The notes: a model not told the origin generated them from the sequence alone. Positions 26,425-35,448 are shown, counted from the first letter of the stretch. The stretch is DNA of 64,000 nt from Berkiella_A sp963976875 (GCA_963976875.1 CAXBML010000006.1:62001-126000), one strand, 5' to 3'. Numbers and translations: made by a program.

Positions 26425-27173
26425 TGAAATGTAATGTAGTGACTCTATTTCCAGAAATGTTTTCTGGTTTTTTGAATTGTGGCATTGTGGCTAGAGCGCA
26501 GAAAAGTGGATTATTAGACTGTCAGTTTTATAATCCTCGAGCGTTTACCGATAGCAGACGTCATGATGTTGATGATAGGCCTTACGGTGGTGGCCCTGGC
26601 ATGGTTATGCAGGTCGAGCCATTAAGAGCGGCTATATCTGCCGCGAAAGCCAGCAGCCCATCATCGGCAAAAGTTGTATATGTTGCGCCTGAAGGCAAGA
26701 GACTGAATACCGAGATGGCCAGACAATTAGCGTCTGAGCCGGGTGTTGTTTTTGTATCGGGTCGCTACGAAGGTATTGATCAACGAATAATTGATCAAGA
26801 TATTGATGAAATCATCTCTATTGGAGACTACGTCTTAACCGGCGGGGAACTTCCCATTATGGTTTTGATTGATGCTATGGTACGTTGGTTACCAGGGGCA
26901 TTAGGGGATGAGGCATCAAAGCTAGAAGACTCTTTTACGTCAGAAAATAAAGGGTTATTGGATTGCCCTCATTATAGTCGGCCGCCCCTCATTGATGGGC
27001 AGGCAGTACCGACGGTTTTATTGAGTGGTGATCATGCGGCTATTGAAAAATGGCGGCAAAAACAAAAATTGGGTAAAACGTGGCAATTACGCCCAGATTT
27101 ATTAGAAAAGGCCTCTTTAGATAAAGAGGATCTAATATTGTTAAACGAATTTAAATCAGAATGCGAAACATAA
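26424..27173 (+). CDS. trmD: tRNA (guanine-N1)-methyltransferase TrmD
   Basis: A 249-residue SPOUT methyltransferase. The trefoil-knot AdoMet site is seen in SIGDYVLTGGELP, and the catalytic/tRNA region DSRRHDVDDRPYGGGPGM is conserved. It methylates G37 of tRNAs reading CUN, CCN and CGG, which prevents +1 frameshifting. The start codon shares a base with the rimM stop codon, indicating translational coupling. Confidence 0.98.
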   Translation: MKCNVVTLFPEMFSGFLNCGIVARAQKSGLLDCQFYNPRAFTDSRRHDVDDRPYGGGPGMVMQVEPLRAAISAAKASSPSSAKVVYVAPEGKRLNTEMARQLASEPGVVFVSGRYEGIDQRIIDQDIDEIISIGDYVLTGGELPIMVLIDAMVRWLPGALGDEASKLEDSFTSENKGLLDCPHYSRPPLIDGQAVPTVLLSGDHAAIEKWRQKQKLGKTWQLRPDLLEKASLDKEDLILLNEFKSECET

Positions 27174-27190
27174 GCTTGGGAGTGTAAAAA

Positions 27191-27580
27191 ATGAGCGTCA
27201 TCATTGAAGCTTTAGAAAAAGAACAATTGCGCGAAATGCCTTCTTTTTCACAAGGGGATACCGTTGTTGTTTGGGTTAAGGTGATTGAAGGCACCCGAGA
27301 AAGATTGCAGGCATTTGAAGGTGTCGTTATTGCAATCAAAAATCGCAGCGTCAACTCATCATTTACAGTGCGAAAAATATCTCATGGCGAAGGTGTTGAA
27401 AGAACCTTCCAAACACATAGTAAATTAATCGATCGTGTTGAAATCAAACGTCGTGGTAAAGTTCGTCAATCTAAGCTTTATTATTTAAGAGATCTTAGTG
27501 GTCGTGCAGCTAGAATTAAAGAGGATTTGACTCGTGCTAAAGCGGATAGAGAAGCCGCCAAAGCAGCCGCTGCCAAATAA
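27191..27580 (+). CDS. rplS: 50S ribosomal protein L19
   Basis: A 129-residue bL19 protein, slightly longer than the usual 115, with FSQGDTVVVWVKVIEG, LQAFEGVVIA and the conserved VERTFQTHSKLIDRVEIKRRGKVRQSKLYYLRD region. The extra length is a basic/alanine-rich C-terminal tail (ADREAAKAAAAK). It sits at the 30S-50S interface. It ends the ribosomal operon, and the next gene begins inside its last 47 bases. Confidence 0.98.
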   Translation: MSVIIEALEKEQLREMPSFSQGDTVVVWVKVIEGTRERLQAFEGVVIAIKNRSVNSSFTVRKISHGEGVERTFQTHSKLIDRVEIKRRGKVRQSKLYYLRDLSGRAARIKEDLTRAKADREAAKAAAAK

Positions 27581-28043
27581 CGCAAGCGCGTGTGTCATTC
27601 CAACGCCAGTGGGTTCACTGGCGTTGGGTACAAAAGATAGTCAACTGTATTGTCTGAAATACTGTCGCTCTGCGCCTGCTACTCAAAAAATAGTCGATCC
27701 TTTCAAGCAAGATGTGATAAATGCTTTAAATAAGTATTTTTTCGAACAAATAGCGATTCCTGATTTTCCTTATACTTTTTCTGGGACACTTTTTCAGAAG
27801 AAAGTCTGGTTGGCTTTGTGTAGAATACCCTTTGGGGAAACACGAACCTATGGTGAGCTTGCTAAAAAACTTAATACGTCAGCACAGGCCGTTGGAAATG
27901 CTTGCCGAGAAAATCCAATATCTATTATTATTCCCTGTCATAGGGTGGTTAGTCGAGTAGGCTTGGGTGGTTATGGTGGCAAGGTATCGGGATCGAAAAT
28001 AAAAATTAAAACATGGCTTCTTCGACACGAGGGAGCGATTTAG
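27534..28043 (+). CDS. ogt: Methylated-DNA--[protein]-cysteine methyltransferase
   Basis: A 169-residue protein with the O6-alkylguanine transferase active site PCHRV (the Cys accepts the alkyl group) near residue 138, followed by GLGGYGG, and an upstream DNA-binding helix region FGETRTYGELAKKL. It repairs O6-methylguanine by self-alkylation. The only suitable start is a GTG at 27534, which lies in the rplS coding region in another frame, overlapping by 47 bases. No later start codon precedes the conserved core, so coupling to rplS is likely. Confidence 0.9.
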   Translation: MLKRIEKPPKQPLPNNASACVIPTPVGSLALGTKDSQLYCLKYCRSAPATQKIVDPFKQDVINALNKYFFEQIAIPDFPYTFSGTLFQKKVWLALCRIPFGETRTYGELAKKLNTSAQAVGNACRENPISIIIPCHRVVSRVGLGGYGGKVSGSKIKIKTWLLRHEGAI

Positions 28044-28057
28044 AGTAAGGATACTTT

Positions 28058-28822
28058 ATGAAAAAATTCAAAGTTTATGATTGGTTTGGTGTAGCCGGAA
28101 TCGTATTTATTTATTGTTTATTCATGCCAGTAAAGGGATATTCAGAGCCTACCGATAAAATTCAGCAAGTAGCGACTCAGTTAAAAAAGCATTTTCCGGA
28201 TGTACGCGCACAAGATATTCAGGCCTCCAAAATTAATGGTATTTTTCAAGTGACTCGAGGTCCATCGGTTGTTTATGTTACCGAAGATGGGCGGTATATC
28301 TTTTCAGGAGATATCATTGATGTTAATGATAAGTTTAATAATATTACAGAAAAAGCGCGTCGCTCGGCCCGAGTGAGTGCTATCAAAGACGTTAAAGCAC
28401 AAAATGCAATTTTATTTGCACCCAAAAAAGTAAAACATACTATTACCGTGTTTACAGACATAGATTGTGGTTACTGTCGTAAATTTCATGGTCAGATTAA
28501 AGAGTTAAATGATAAAGGTATTGCCGTACAATACTTGGCGTTTCCTCGCTCAGGCCCTGACACACCCAGTTATAAAAAAGCAATCAATGTTTGGTGCTCT
28601 AAAAATAAGAATCAAGCGCTGACTACGGCAAAAAATGGTGAGCAGGTAAAGGCCGAGATCTGCGATGATCATCATGTGAATGAGCAATTTCAGCTGGGCA
28701 TTTTAATGGGCGTCAATGGTACGCCAACAATTATTTTAGAAAATGGTACTGTTATTCCAGGATATTTGACGCCTAAAAAATTGGCTCGAGTGATTCGTCA
28801 AGAGATGTCCAAGCCTGAGTAA
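28058..28822 (+). CDS. dsbC: DsbC-like periplasmic disulfide isomerase
   Basis: A 254-residue secreted thioredoxin-fold protein. An N-terminal hydrophobic signal (about residues 10-31) is followed by a cystatin-like dimerisation domain (about 33-95) and a thioredoxin domain with active site C137-G-Y-C140 in DIDCGYCRKFH. The cis-proline loop GVNGTPTIIL is also present. It reshuffles wrong disulfides in periplasmic proteins and would normally be kept reduced by DsbD. It follows ogt by 14 bases and is closed by a strong terminator. DsbG is the nearest alternative. Confidence 0.9.
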   Translation: MKKFKVYDWFGVAGIVFIYCLFMPVKGYSEPTDKIQQVATQLKKHFPDVRAQDIQASKINGIFQVTRGPSVVYVTEDGRYIFSGDIIDVNDKFNNITEKARRSARVSAIKDVKAQNAILFAPKKVKHTITVFTDIDCGYCRKFHGQIKELNDKGIAVQYLAFPRSGPDTPSYKKAINVWCSKNKNQALTTAKNGEQVKAEICDDHHVNEQFQLGILMGVNGTPTIILENGTVIPGYLTPKKLARVIRQEMSKPE

Positions 28823-28853
28823 ATATACGGTTTAGCATTTAAATTAATTAAAT

Positions 28854-28880
28854 AAAAAGGCCACTTAATGTGGCCTTTTT
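28854..28880 (+). terminator. Intrinsic terminator after dsbC
   Basis: A perfect 11-bp stem (AAAAAGGCCAC / GTGGCCTTTTT) with a five-base loop TTAAT; the descending arm ends in five T residues. It is 32 bases after the dsbC stop codon and would end the dsbC, and possibly rpsP-operon, transcripts. Confidence 0.92.
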
Positions 28881-29156
28881 TATTGTAGATAGCTTGTTAA
28901 AAAGAAAGAAAACTTACTATGTAAGTTTCATAATATTCGTATAGAAGCTATTTACCTATAGATATAATTTAAGCGGTAGCTAAAAATATCATAGATGTTG
29001 GAATGACTCATGTTTCTTGGTTTATAGAATTTGTTAAATAGTATTATAATTGATAGGGTATTTGCACAAGTATAAAAAAATAGATATATAAGTTTATCAA
29101 CAAAGAGTTTCAGAGCTTATTCTTATGGATTTTCAATTAAATATAGATGGAGTTTT

Positions 29157-29423
29157 ATGATGAAAATACTACAGGCAAATGAAGTTTCTCAAGTTTCTGC
29201 AGCGGGTGCAGGTTTTTTTACAGATATTAATGGTCTAACCTATTTCTTATCTTTTCCAAATCAGCCCCAGGCTTGCGTAAATGCTTATTTAGCGGATTCA
29301 CAATATCGAGTAGATAATAATGGTCGTACTAACCTATCCTTAAATTCCAAGGCTGTGGAAATGTGCGGTGGGTTTGCCGTTATTTCAAATATGCAATTTC
29401 TAGAGATTATTCAAACACACTAG
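29157..29423 (+). CDS. Small peptide with double-Gly/Ala-type leader
   Basis: An 88-residue peptide preceded by GGAG. The start MMKILQANEVSQVSAAGAG looks like the leader of a peptide exported by a C39-peptidase ABC transporter, with E9, V10, V13, S14 and small residues A15-A16 where the double-glycine cut would be. The peptide encoded at 54019 has the same residues at the same positions. The remaining part (about 70 residues) is polar with two cysteines (C40 and C70) that could form a disulfide. It resembles no bacteriocin I know. There is no transporter or immunity gene next to it. It stands alone between the dsbC terminator and a hairpin. Confidence 0.6.
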   Translation: MMKILQANEVSQVSAAGAGFFTDINGLTYFLSFPNQPQACVNAYLADSQYRVDNNGRTNLSLNSKAVEMCGGFAVISNMQFLEIIQTH

Positions 29424-29481
29424 GATACTAGAATAGGTTTGTGGGGTGTTCAAATTGATGGCAACTCAGAATACCTTTACG

Positions 29482-29505
29482 TGCCGTGGTAGGGTCACCA
29501 CGGCA
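29482..29505. terminator. Hairpin between convergent genes
   Basis: A perfect 9-bp stem (TGCCGTGGT / ACCACGGCA) with a six-base loop sits between the leader-peptide gene and the convergent RhoGEF-like gene. It lacks a long U-run, so it is a candidate bidirectional transcript end rather than a proven terminator. Confidence 0.5.
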
Positions 29506-29561
29506 TTCATGAGGGGATAAATAGTAGGAGATTGTCTGGCTCGCCATTATGGCTCATTGTG

Positions 29562-30632
29562 CTAAGGACGCGTTTTGGTTCTGGTTCGTAGAGGGCTATC
29601 TTCTTCATTGGGTGTTTTCATTTCTGACGCTCCAGCATCATTACCTAAAAAAGTGTGGTTATGTAAATCCAATAATTGTTTTTGTTTAGTAGTACCTGCT
29701 GAGTAAATTGGATAAGTTCCATTGGCAGTATGAAAAACTCTTTGAGTGACATCACTTTCTGATTGAGAGCGTTTTAATTCTGCCCTTTGTTCTTCTATAC
29801 CATTTGCTTTTAGTGTCGCAACTTTAATTTGTTCTATGGCAGCTTCAAAAGTTGACATAAAAGGTTCGAAATTATCAAAAACCACATGAAAAGAGCTCCT
29901 TTGTGCAGCTTGCCTAAGCTCTTTATGAATGTCTCTTAGTAGTAGATGGTATTTCGCAACTCGTTGTGGAATGCTGATAAAATAGCTATCTAAAAAGCTA
30001 CTCGTCTTTGTCTCAAAACTTTTATAGGTATTTGAAACCTCTTTTCTAATCGCTGGATCAATTTTTTGATAGATTTCAATTAGTGATATTGCTGGTGCTA
30101 ACATCGCAATGAACTCGGACAAATGTAGTAGCCATATTAGAAAACCAGTATTGAACTTATTCGAGCCGATAGGATGCGTAAAGGTAGCTTCTAATGCCGA
30201 TAAATTTTGTTTACTTGCAGCGGCAACGGTTCTGAGGGCTGATATGGCTGTTATGCAGTTTGAAAATTTATCGCTCTGTAACTTTAATACTGAAATGAGC
30301 GCTTCCCTAGGATTTGTATCATCGTCGTAATTTTTTAGATGTTCATGAGTCGTTAATAATAAGCCGGCATAGAAGTTTTCTTCGCTTTTGAGTAGCTCTA
30401 GAAAACGCTGATTAGTGAGGGATTTATTATAGTCAAAATATTGGGATAAGTTTGCTTGTGCCTTGCTAAAATCTAGCCCTGGTTCAGGTGTTAAAGGGTG
30501 GGAATAATTAATCACATTCCCCATTGCTTCTCCTAAGGCAGACAACTGTTTTTTGATTAAGGCAGCGTTATTATCGGTGTTTTTCCTGGGGCTGCCTGGT
30601 AGAGAGTAAGATGTTTTAGGGCCAGTTCGCAT
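29562..30632 (-). CDS. RhoGEF (DH-domain)-like protein, candidate host effector
   Basis: A 356-residue protein without signal peptide. Residues about 73-275 are helical and match the eukaryotic DH/RhoGEF domain pattern: RFLELLKSEENFYAGLL (76-92) fits conserved region 1, FSNCITAISAL (123-133) its second part, and SYFISIPQRVAKYHLLLRDI (216-235) fits the highly conserved CR3 form PxQRxxxYxLLLxxL. DH domains exchange GDP for GTP on Rho-family GTPases, which bacteria lack, so a role inside a eukaryotic host is implied. The N-terminal 40 and C-terminal 70 residues look disordered and polar, suitable for a secretion signal. It stands alone with its own upstream gap. The identification is by motif recognition only. 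Confidence 0.7.
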   Translation of the reverse strand: MRTGPKTSYSLPGSPRKNTDNNAALIKKQLSALGEAMGNVINYSHPLTPEPGLDFSKAQANLSQYFDYNKSLTNQRFLELLKSEENFYAGLLLTTHEHLKNYDDDTNPREALISVLKLQSDKFSNCITAISALRTVAAASKQNLSALEATFTHPIGSNKFNTGFLIWLLHLSEFIAMLAPAISLIEIYQKIDPAIRKEVSNTYKSFETKTSSFLDSYFISIPQRVAKYHLLLRDIHKELRQAAQRSSFHVVFDNFEPFMSTFEAAIEQIKVATLKANGIEEQRAELKRSQSESDVTQRVFHTANGTYPIYSAGTTKQKQLLDLHNHTFLGNDAGASEMKTPNEEDSPLRTRTKTRP

Positions 30633-30770
30633 TCTGCTATCCTCCTGACTATGTTATTTCCATTCAATAAATCAGCAAATGCTAAAAATAAGCCTACCCC
30701 TTTATCTCTGGAAAGTATAGATGGAGATATTGTTGGTATATAGCTCAACTTTTACAGGAAGCGCTAGAAA

Positions 30771-32417
30771 TTACATATTTGAATAATTAGGTCCACCGGT
30801 TCCTTCTGGTGCTGTCCAAGTAATATTTTGCTTGGGATCTTTGATGTCGCAGGTTTTACAATGTATGCAATTTTGCGCGTTAATTTGTAATTTAATTTTC
30901 TGATCATTGCCTGTGACATACTCATATACACCAGCGGGACAATAACGACTTTCTAATTGCCCATATATTTCGTAGTTCACTTGAACAGGAATATGCTTGT
31001 CTTTTATATGTAAATGGCAAGGTTGATCTTCTTCGTGAAAAACATCACTTTTTGATACAGACGTTAGACGGTCAAAGCTAATTTTACCATCAGGTTTGGG
31101 GTAATTTATCGGGGTGTATTTTGTCGCAACTTGGGTACACTCATGATCTAAATGATTTGAGAGTGTCCAAGGGGCTTTACCTCTTAAAATGTAATGATCA
31201 ATTGCGCTATAAGCCAACCCTAGCCACAAGCCCCATTTAAAACTAGGTCTGATGTTACGGACTTGATGTAGCTCAGTTTTAATCCAGCTATGATTGATTT
31301 TTTGAGTATAGCTTTCTAGTACATCTGGCACTGTTTTTTGCTTAAGAGCCTCGAACACACTGGTTGCAGCCAGCATGCCTGATTTCATTGCGGTATGTGT
31401 GCCTTTGATTTTTGCAACGTTTAAAAATCCTGCTGAACATCCTAATAATAATCCACCAGGGAAGTGTAATTGGGGTAAAGATTGCCATCCGCCCTCATTG
31501 AGCGCCCTTGCACCGTAACGAATGACACGACCGCCTTTCAAAACTTCAGCAATTTTAGGATGGTGCTTAAAGCGTTGGAATTCTTGATAGGGACTTAAAT
31601 AAGGGTTTTTATAATCTAAACCAATGACTAAGCCAATGCTGATAAGGTTTTCGTCTAAATGATATAGAAAACTACCGCCATAAGTCTGATTATCTAAGGG
31701 CCATCCTACTGTATGTAATACCTTGCCTTTTTCATGGTGTTCTGGACTCACTTCCCACAGCTCTTTTATACCGAGACCATAAGTTTGTGGTTGGGCGTTT
31801 TTGTCTAAATCAAACTTCTTTATAAGTTGTTGGCTGAGCTGTCCTCTGCAACCTTCTGCAAACAAAGTATATTTTGCATAGATGTTGACGCCAGGTTGAA
31901 ATGACGATTTAGGTTGATTATTTTTATCTAGACCCATATCACCTGTTTGTACACCAACCACGCGTTGCTGTTTGTTATAGAGTATATGGCTTGCGGCAAA
32001 GCCAGCGAATATTTCTACACCTATCTCTTCTGCTTGGGTCGCAAGCCAGTTGCAAAATTGACCCAGACTCACTATATAATTGCCTGTGTTGTCCATTGTG
32101 GGAGGCGTGGGTAATTTAATTGCATTTTTAGCGGTGAGAAAATAAAATTCGTCTTGCGTGACCGAAGTTTGTAATGGCGCATTTTTGTCAGCCCAATCAG
32201 GAATAAGTTCATTTAAAGCTTTAGGCTCTAGAACCGCTCCTGATAATATATGCGCGCCGACATCGGAACCTTTTTCTAAAATACAGACACTAGGTTCTTG
32301 GTTATTTTCCCTACAAAATTTGGCGTATTGTATAGCAGCGGATAAGCCGGCAGGGCCAGCTCCGATAATGACAAGGTCATAATTCATCGTGTCTCGTTGT
32401 ATCGAATCCCGTTCCAT
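30771..32417 (-). CDS. Electron transfer flavoprotein-ubiquinone oxidoreductase
   Basis: A 548-residue ETF-QO. The N-terminus has the FAD dinucleotide-binding motif VIIGAGPAGLSAA, the middle carries the quinone- and membrane-binding region, and the C-terminus has the 4Fe-4S ferredoxin motif with cysteines in CPAG and CIHCKTCDIKDP. It passes electrons from reduced ETF into the quinone pool. I keep the start at 32417 because AGGAG lies six bases before that ATG. It is divergent from etfBA, and together they serve the acyl-CoA dehydrogenases encoded further along. Confidence 0.95.
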   Translation of the reverse strand: MERDSIQRDTMNYDLVIIGAGPAGLSAAIQYAKFCRENNQEPSVCILEKGSDVGAHILSGAVLEPKALNELIPDWADKNAPLQTSVTQDEFYFLTAKNAIKLPTPPTMDNTGNYIVSLGQFCNWLATQAEEIGVEIFAGFAASHILYNKQQRVVGVQTGDMGLDKNNQPKSSFQPGVNIYAKYTLFAEGCRGQLSQQLIKKFDLDKNAQPQTYGLGIKELWEVSPEHHEKGKVLHTVGWPLDNQTYGGSFLYHLDENLISIGLVIGLDYKNPYLSPYQEFQRFKHHPKIAEVLKGGRVIRYGARALNEGGWQSLPQLHFPGGLLLGCSAGFLNVAKIKGTHTAMKSGMLAATSVFEALKQKTVPDVLESYTQKINHSWIKTELHQVRNIRPSFKWGLWLGLAYSAIDHYILRGKAPWTLSNHLDHECTQVATKYTPINYPKPDGKISFDRLTSVSKSDVFHEEDQPCHLHIKDKHIPVQVNYEIYGQLESRYCPAGVYEYVTGNDQKIKLQINAQNCIHCKTCDIKDPKQNITWTAPEGTGGPNYSNM

Positions 32418-32528
32418 GTTGCGCTCCTACATTTATTTTGCACTCTAACTTTGTGAGGGTATTCCATATTCTGGATAAAGCGCAGTCATGGTATCATGTT
32501 GTGTTGTTCGATTTCTAACGAGGGAAAG

Positions 32529-33281
32529 ATGAAAGTATTAGTGCCAGTGAAGCGGGTTGTCGATCCATATGCCACAATTCATGTCAAAAAAGATGGGAGT
32601 GGTGTTGAAACGCAAAATGTTAAAATGACAATGAACCCATTTGATGAAATCGCCGTTGAAGAAGCCATTCGTTGGAAAGAGCAACAGAAAATATCAGAAG
32701 TAGTCGTTGTATCCATTGGGAATGTGAGTGCGCAAGAGACATTGCGACACGCTTTGGCTTTGGGTGCAGATCAGGCCATACATATCAACACAGAAGAGAC
32801 ATTAGAACCCCTGAACATCGCTAAACTATTAAAATGGGTTGCAGAACAAGAGCGACCTGATATTCTCATTATGGGAAAACAAGCCATTGATAATGATTGT
32901 AACCAAGTAGGACAAATGTTATCAACATTATTAGAGTGGCCTCAAGCCACATTTGCATCTGAAATTATTTTCGAAGAAAATAGCATGCTTCATGTTACGC
33001 GAGAAGTCGATGGTGGCCTAGAAACATTATCTGTCTCCATGCCAGCCGTATTAACGACAGACTTAAGATTAAATGAACCCAGATACCCAGCATTGCCGAA
33101 TATCATGAAGGCAAAACGTAAGCCCTTAAAATCTATTAACGTAGAAGAAACAGGATTAACATTAAAAACACATCAAACAATATTAAAAGTAGAACCGCCC
33201 AAGCAACGGGCGGCAGGCATATTAGTTGAGAGTGTCTCTGAGCTTATGAATTGTCTACTTAACAAAGAAAAGGTGATTTAA
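32529..33281 (+). CDS. etfB: Electron transfer flavoprotein beta subunit
   Basis: A 250-residue protein starting MKVLVPVKRVVDPYA, the conserved EtfB start; a purine-rich GAGGGAAAG precedes that ATG. An upstream in-frame codon at 32496 would add 11 unlikely residues. It binds AMP and forms the ETF heterodimer that carries electrons from acyl-CoA dehydrogenases to ETF-QO. The C-terminal recognition region with LPNIMKAKRKPLK is typical. etfA starts two bases after its stop. Confidence 0.96.
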   Translation: MKVLVPVKRVVDPYATIHVKKDGSGVETQNVKMTMNPFDEIAVEEAIRWKEQQKISEVVVVSIGNVSAQETLRHALALGADQAIHINTEETLEPLNIAKLLKWVAEQERPDILIMGKQAIDNDCNQVGQMLSTLLEWPQATFASEIIFEENSMLHVTREVDGGLETLSVSMPAVLTTDLRLNEPRYPALPNIMKAKRKPLKSINVEETGLTLKTHQTILKVEPPKQRAAGILVESVSELMNCLLNKEKVI

Positions 33282-33283
33282 TC

Positions 33284-34228
33284 ATGAGTAAAGTATTAGT
33301 GATTGCAGAACACCACAGAGGAAAATTAACGGCAGAATTTTTATCAACGTTGGGTGCGGCAAAACAAATAAGTGAAAGCATAGAGGTTGCTTTATTCGCT
33401 GAAGATGCAGGGTCACTAGCTGAGTCTTGCGCTTTATTAGAAGGGGTAAAAAAAATATGGATAGTCTCTCATCCTTGTTTTTCCCATGTAATCGCAGAAA
33501 ATATTCAGCCCTTTATTTTAGCGCTGGCTAAAGATTACACACATATACTGGCCTCTAATTCAACTTTTGGCAAGAATTTAATGCCACGTATTGCCGCTGG
33601 CTTAGATATGGGGCAAATCTCAGATGTCACCGAGATTATCAGTGAGGATACTTTTAAACATCCCATTTATGCTGGCAATGCTTTTGAAACGGTACAATCC
33701 CAGGACGCACATAAGGTCTTAACTATTCGAGCAACGGCATTTGATACGGTTGGCTCGCAGAAAAGCGCCGTACCAGTTGAAACATTAGATATGAGCTTTG
33801 AACCAAATACCAAGGTGCAGTTTGTCTCTGAAGATACACCAGAACTGACTCGACCAGAACTCACTTCGGCAAAAATTGTTATCTCAGGTGGAAGGGGATT
33901 AGGCAGTGAGCAAAACTTTAAATTGATAGAAGAGATTGCGGATAAGCTGAATGCCGCGATTGGTGCCTCTAGGGCCGCTGTGGATGCAGGATTTGTTCCC
34001 AATGATTATCAAGTCGGCCAAACGGGCAAAGTCGTTGCGCCTGATTTATATCTTGCCGTAGGCATTTCAGGAGCGATTCAGCATTTAGCGGGTATGAAGG
34101 ATAGTAAAGTCATTGTGGCGATTAATAAAGATCCTGAAGCCCCAATTTTTCAAATCGCAGATTATGGCTTAGTGGGTGATTTATTTGAGATTTTGCCAGA
34201 AATGTCTAAAGCATTGGAAAGTCTATAA
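33284..34228 (+). CDS. etfA: Electron transfer flavoprotein alpha subunit
   Basis: A 314-residue protein with the FAD-binding C-terminal half that identifies EtfA: VISGGRGLGS, GASRAAVDAGFVPNDYQVGQTGKVVAPDLY, and GISGAIQHLAGMKDSKVIVAINKDPEAPIF. It binds the ETF flavin. It is co-transcribed with etfB and followed by a hairpin terminator. The electron donors in this window are likely the isovaleryl-CoA and other acyl-CoA dehydrogenases. Confidence 0.97.
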   Translation: MSKVLVIAEHHRGKLTAEFLSTLGAAKQISESIEVALFAEDAGSLAESCALLEGVKKIWIVSHPCFSHVIAENIQPFILALAKDYTHILASNSTFGKNLMPRIAAGLDMGQISDVTEIISEDTFKHPIYAGNAFETVQSQDAHKVLTIRATAFDTVGSQKSAVPVETLDMSFEPNTKVQFVSEDTPELTRPELTSAKIVISGGRGLGSEQNFKLIEEIADKLNAAIGASRAAVDAGFVPNDYQVGQTGKVVAPDLYLAVGISGAIQHLAGMKDSKVIVAINKDPEAPIFQIADYGLVGDLFEILPEMSKALESL

Positions 34229-34235
34229 AATAACG

Positions 34236-34264
34236 GCTGATCGTTTACCAGCGATCAGCTTTTT
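34236..34264 (+). terminator. Intrinsic terminator after etfA
   Basis: An 8-bp stem (GCTGATCG / CGATCAGC) with an eight-base loop, followed by TTTTTG, starts eight bases after the etfA stop. The hairpin overlaps the last codons of the convergent NUDIX gene. Confidence 0.8.
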
Positions 34265-34715
34265 GCTTTTGTTCAAAGTACTCGCTTAATCTCATTTTCG
34301 TACTATCAGTTGTATCTTTGGGTAAGTCAGTTATTTTGAACCATTTTGCATGCTTGATTTCGGGAGAGGGCTTGGCATCGGCTTGAACTTCAAAGTTTGT
34401 GACAACATAAAGAGCCGGATAGTCGCTGACCCCTAAAATATTGTGTACATAAATTTGGAAAAACGAAATATTCTTGGCGATAACGCCGGTTTCTTCCTGC
34501 AACTCTCTTATGGCTGCAGCTTCGGTCGATTCCATATGGTTGACACCACCTCCAGGGAAGTGCCAGCCATCTATATAAGTATGCTCTACTAATAATATTT
34601 CTTGTTCTGAGTTTACCACCAGAATTCTAACACCGACAGTTGCTGCACCTAATAGCCGCTGTAAACCGCGGTGCCCCCGTATGAGAACTTTAAATATGCT
34701 TTTCTTCCAATCCAT
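34245..34715 (-). CDS. NUDIX hydrolase
   Basis: A 156-residue protein with a complete Nudix box: GGVNHMESTEAAAIRELQEETGV fits Gx5Ex7REUxEExGU at about residues 53-75. NUDIX enzymes hydrolyse nucleoside diphosphates linked to another group; the substrate here cannot be told. It is convergent with etfA and lies 24 bases from the end of maiA's coding region on the same strand, with an independent start. Confidence 0.88.
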   Translation of the reverse strand: MDWKKSIFKVLIRGHRGLQRLLGAATVGVRILVVNSEQEILLVEHTYIDGWHFPGGGVNHMESTEAAAIRELQEETGVIAKNISFFQIYVHNILGVSDYPALYVVTNFEVQADAKPSPEIKHAKWFKITDLPKDTTDSTKMRLSEYFEQKQKADRW

Positions 34716-34739
34716 GGAGGCTATTGTATCCTATATGTT

Positions 34740-35381
34740 TTATCCTGGCGCCACGGGTATTGCATTTTCAAAAGCAGGATGTGTTTGGCAGCGTTCTGCA
34801 ATTTGGTTTATATGAGTATAGCTGCTGATATCAAAATCAAAACGATTGGCATTATACAACTGAGGAATTAAACAGATGTCTGCCATCGTAATACTATTAC
34901 CCACGCAATAATCCTTGCTTGCCTGTTTATGAAGTATAGCTTCAATTGAGTCAAAACCTGATTTGAGCCAATGATGATACCAAGTTGTTTTATCCGTTTC
35001 AGATACCCCAAGTGTATTCACCAGATATTGTAAGACACGCAAGTTATTTAAAGGGTGAATTTCACAGGCAATGATTTGCGCGATCTGTCTTGTTTGGGCA
35101 CGCTGTTGCAGATTATCTGGTAAAATGGCGGGCTCAGGGTAAGCTTCTTCTAAATACTCTAATATCGCAATTGACTGGGAAATCTGAATGTTATTTTTTT
35201 GATCAATTAAAGTCGGGATTAAGCCCTGGGGGTTGAGTGCTTTATAGTCTGCTTGATGTTGTTCTCCACCATCTTTGATTAAATTGACATTAAATTTTGT
35301 ATGGTCAAGATTTTTGAGGTTGAGCGCAATACGAATGCGATAACTGGCCGTTGAGCGGAAGTAGTCATAAAGTTTTATCAT
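34740..35381 (-). CDS. maiA: Maleylacetoacetate isomerase (zeta-class GST fold)
   Basis: A 213-residue glutathione S-transferase-fold protein with the zeta-class N-terminal motif as STASYRIRIALNLK (the family has SSCSxRVRIAL) and the glutathione-site segment QISQSIAILEYLEE. It isomerises maleylacetoacetate to fumarylacetoacetate in tyrosine degradation. fah and hpd lie upstream on the same strand, which supports the assignment. A 139-base gap with a large palindrome separates it from fah. Confidence 0.9.
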   Translation of the reverse strand: MIKLYDYFRSTASYRIRIALNLKNLDHTKFNVNLIKDGGEQHQADYKALNPQGLIPTLIDQKNNIQISQSIAILEYLEEAYPEPAILPDNLQQRAQTRQIAQIIACEIHPLNNLRVLQYLVNTLGVSETDKTTWYHHWLKSGFDSIEAILHKQASKDYCVGNSITMADICLIPQLYNANRFDFDISSYTHINQIAERCQTHPAFENAIPVAPG

Positions 35382-35448
35382 GTGGTAATCCTGTAATGGT
35401 CTGGAAGGAAAGTGGGGGGCTAGGTAGGTCTTTGTATATGTCTATGTT

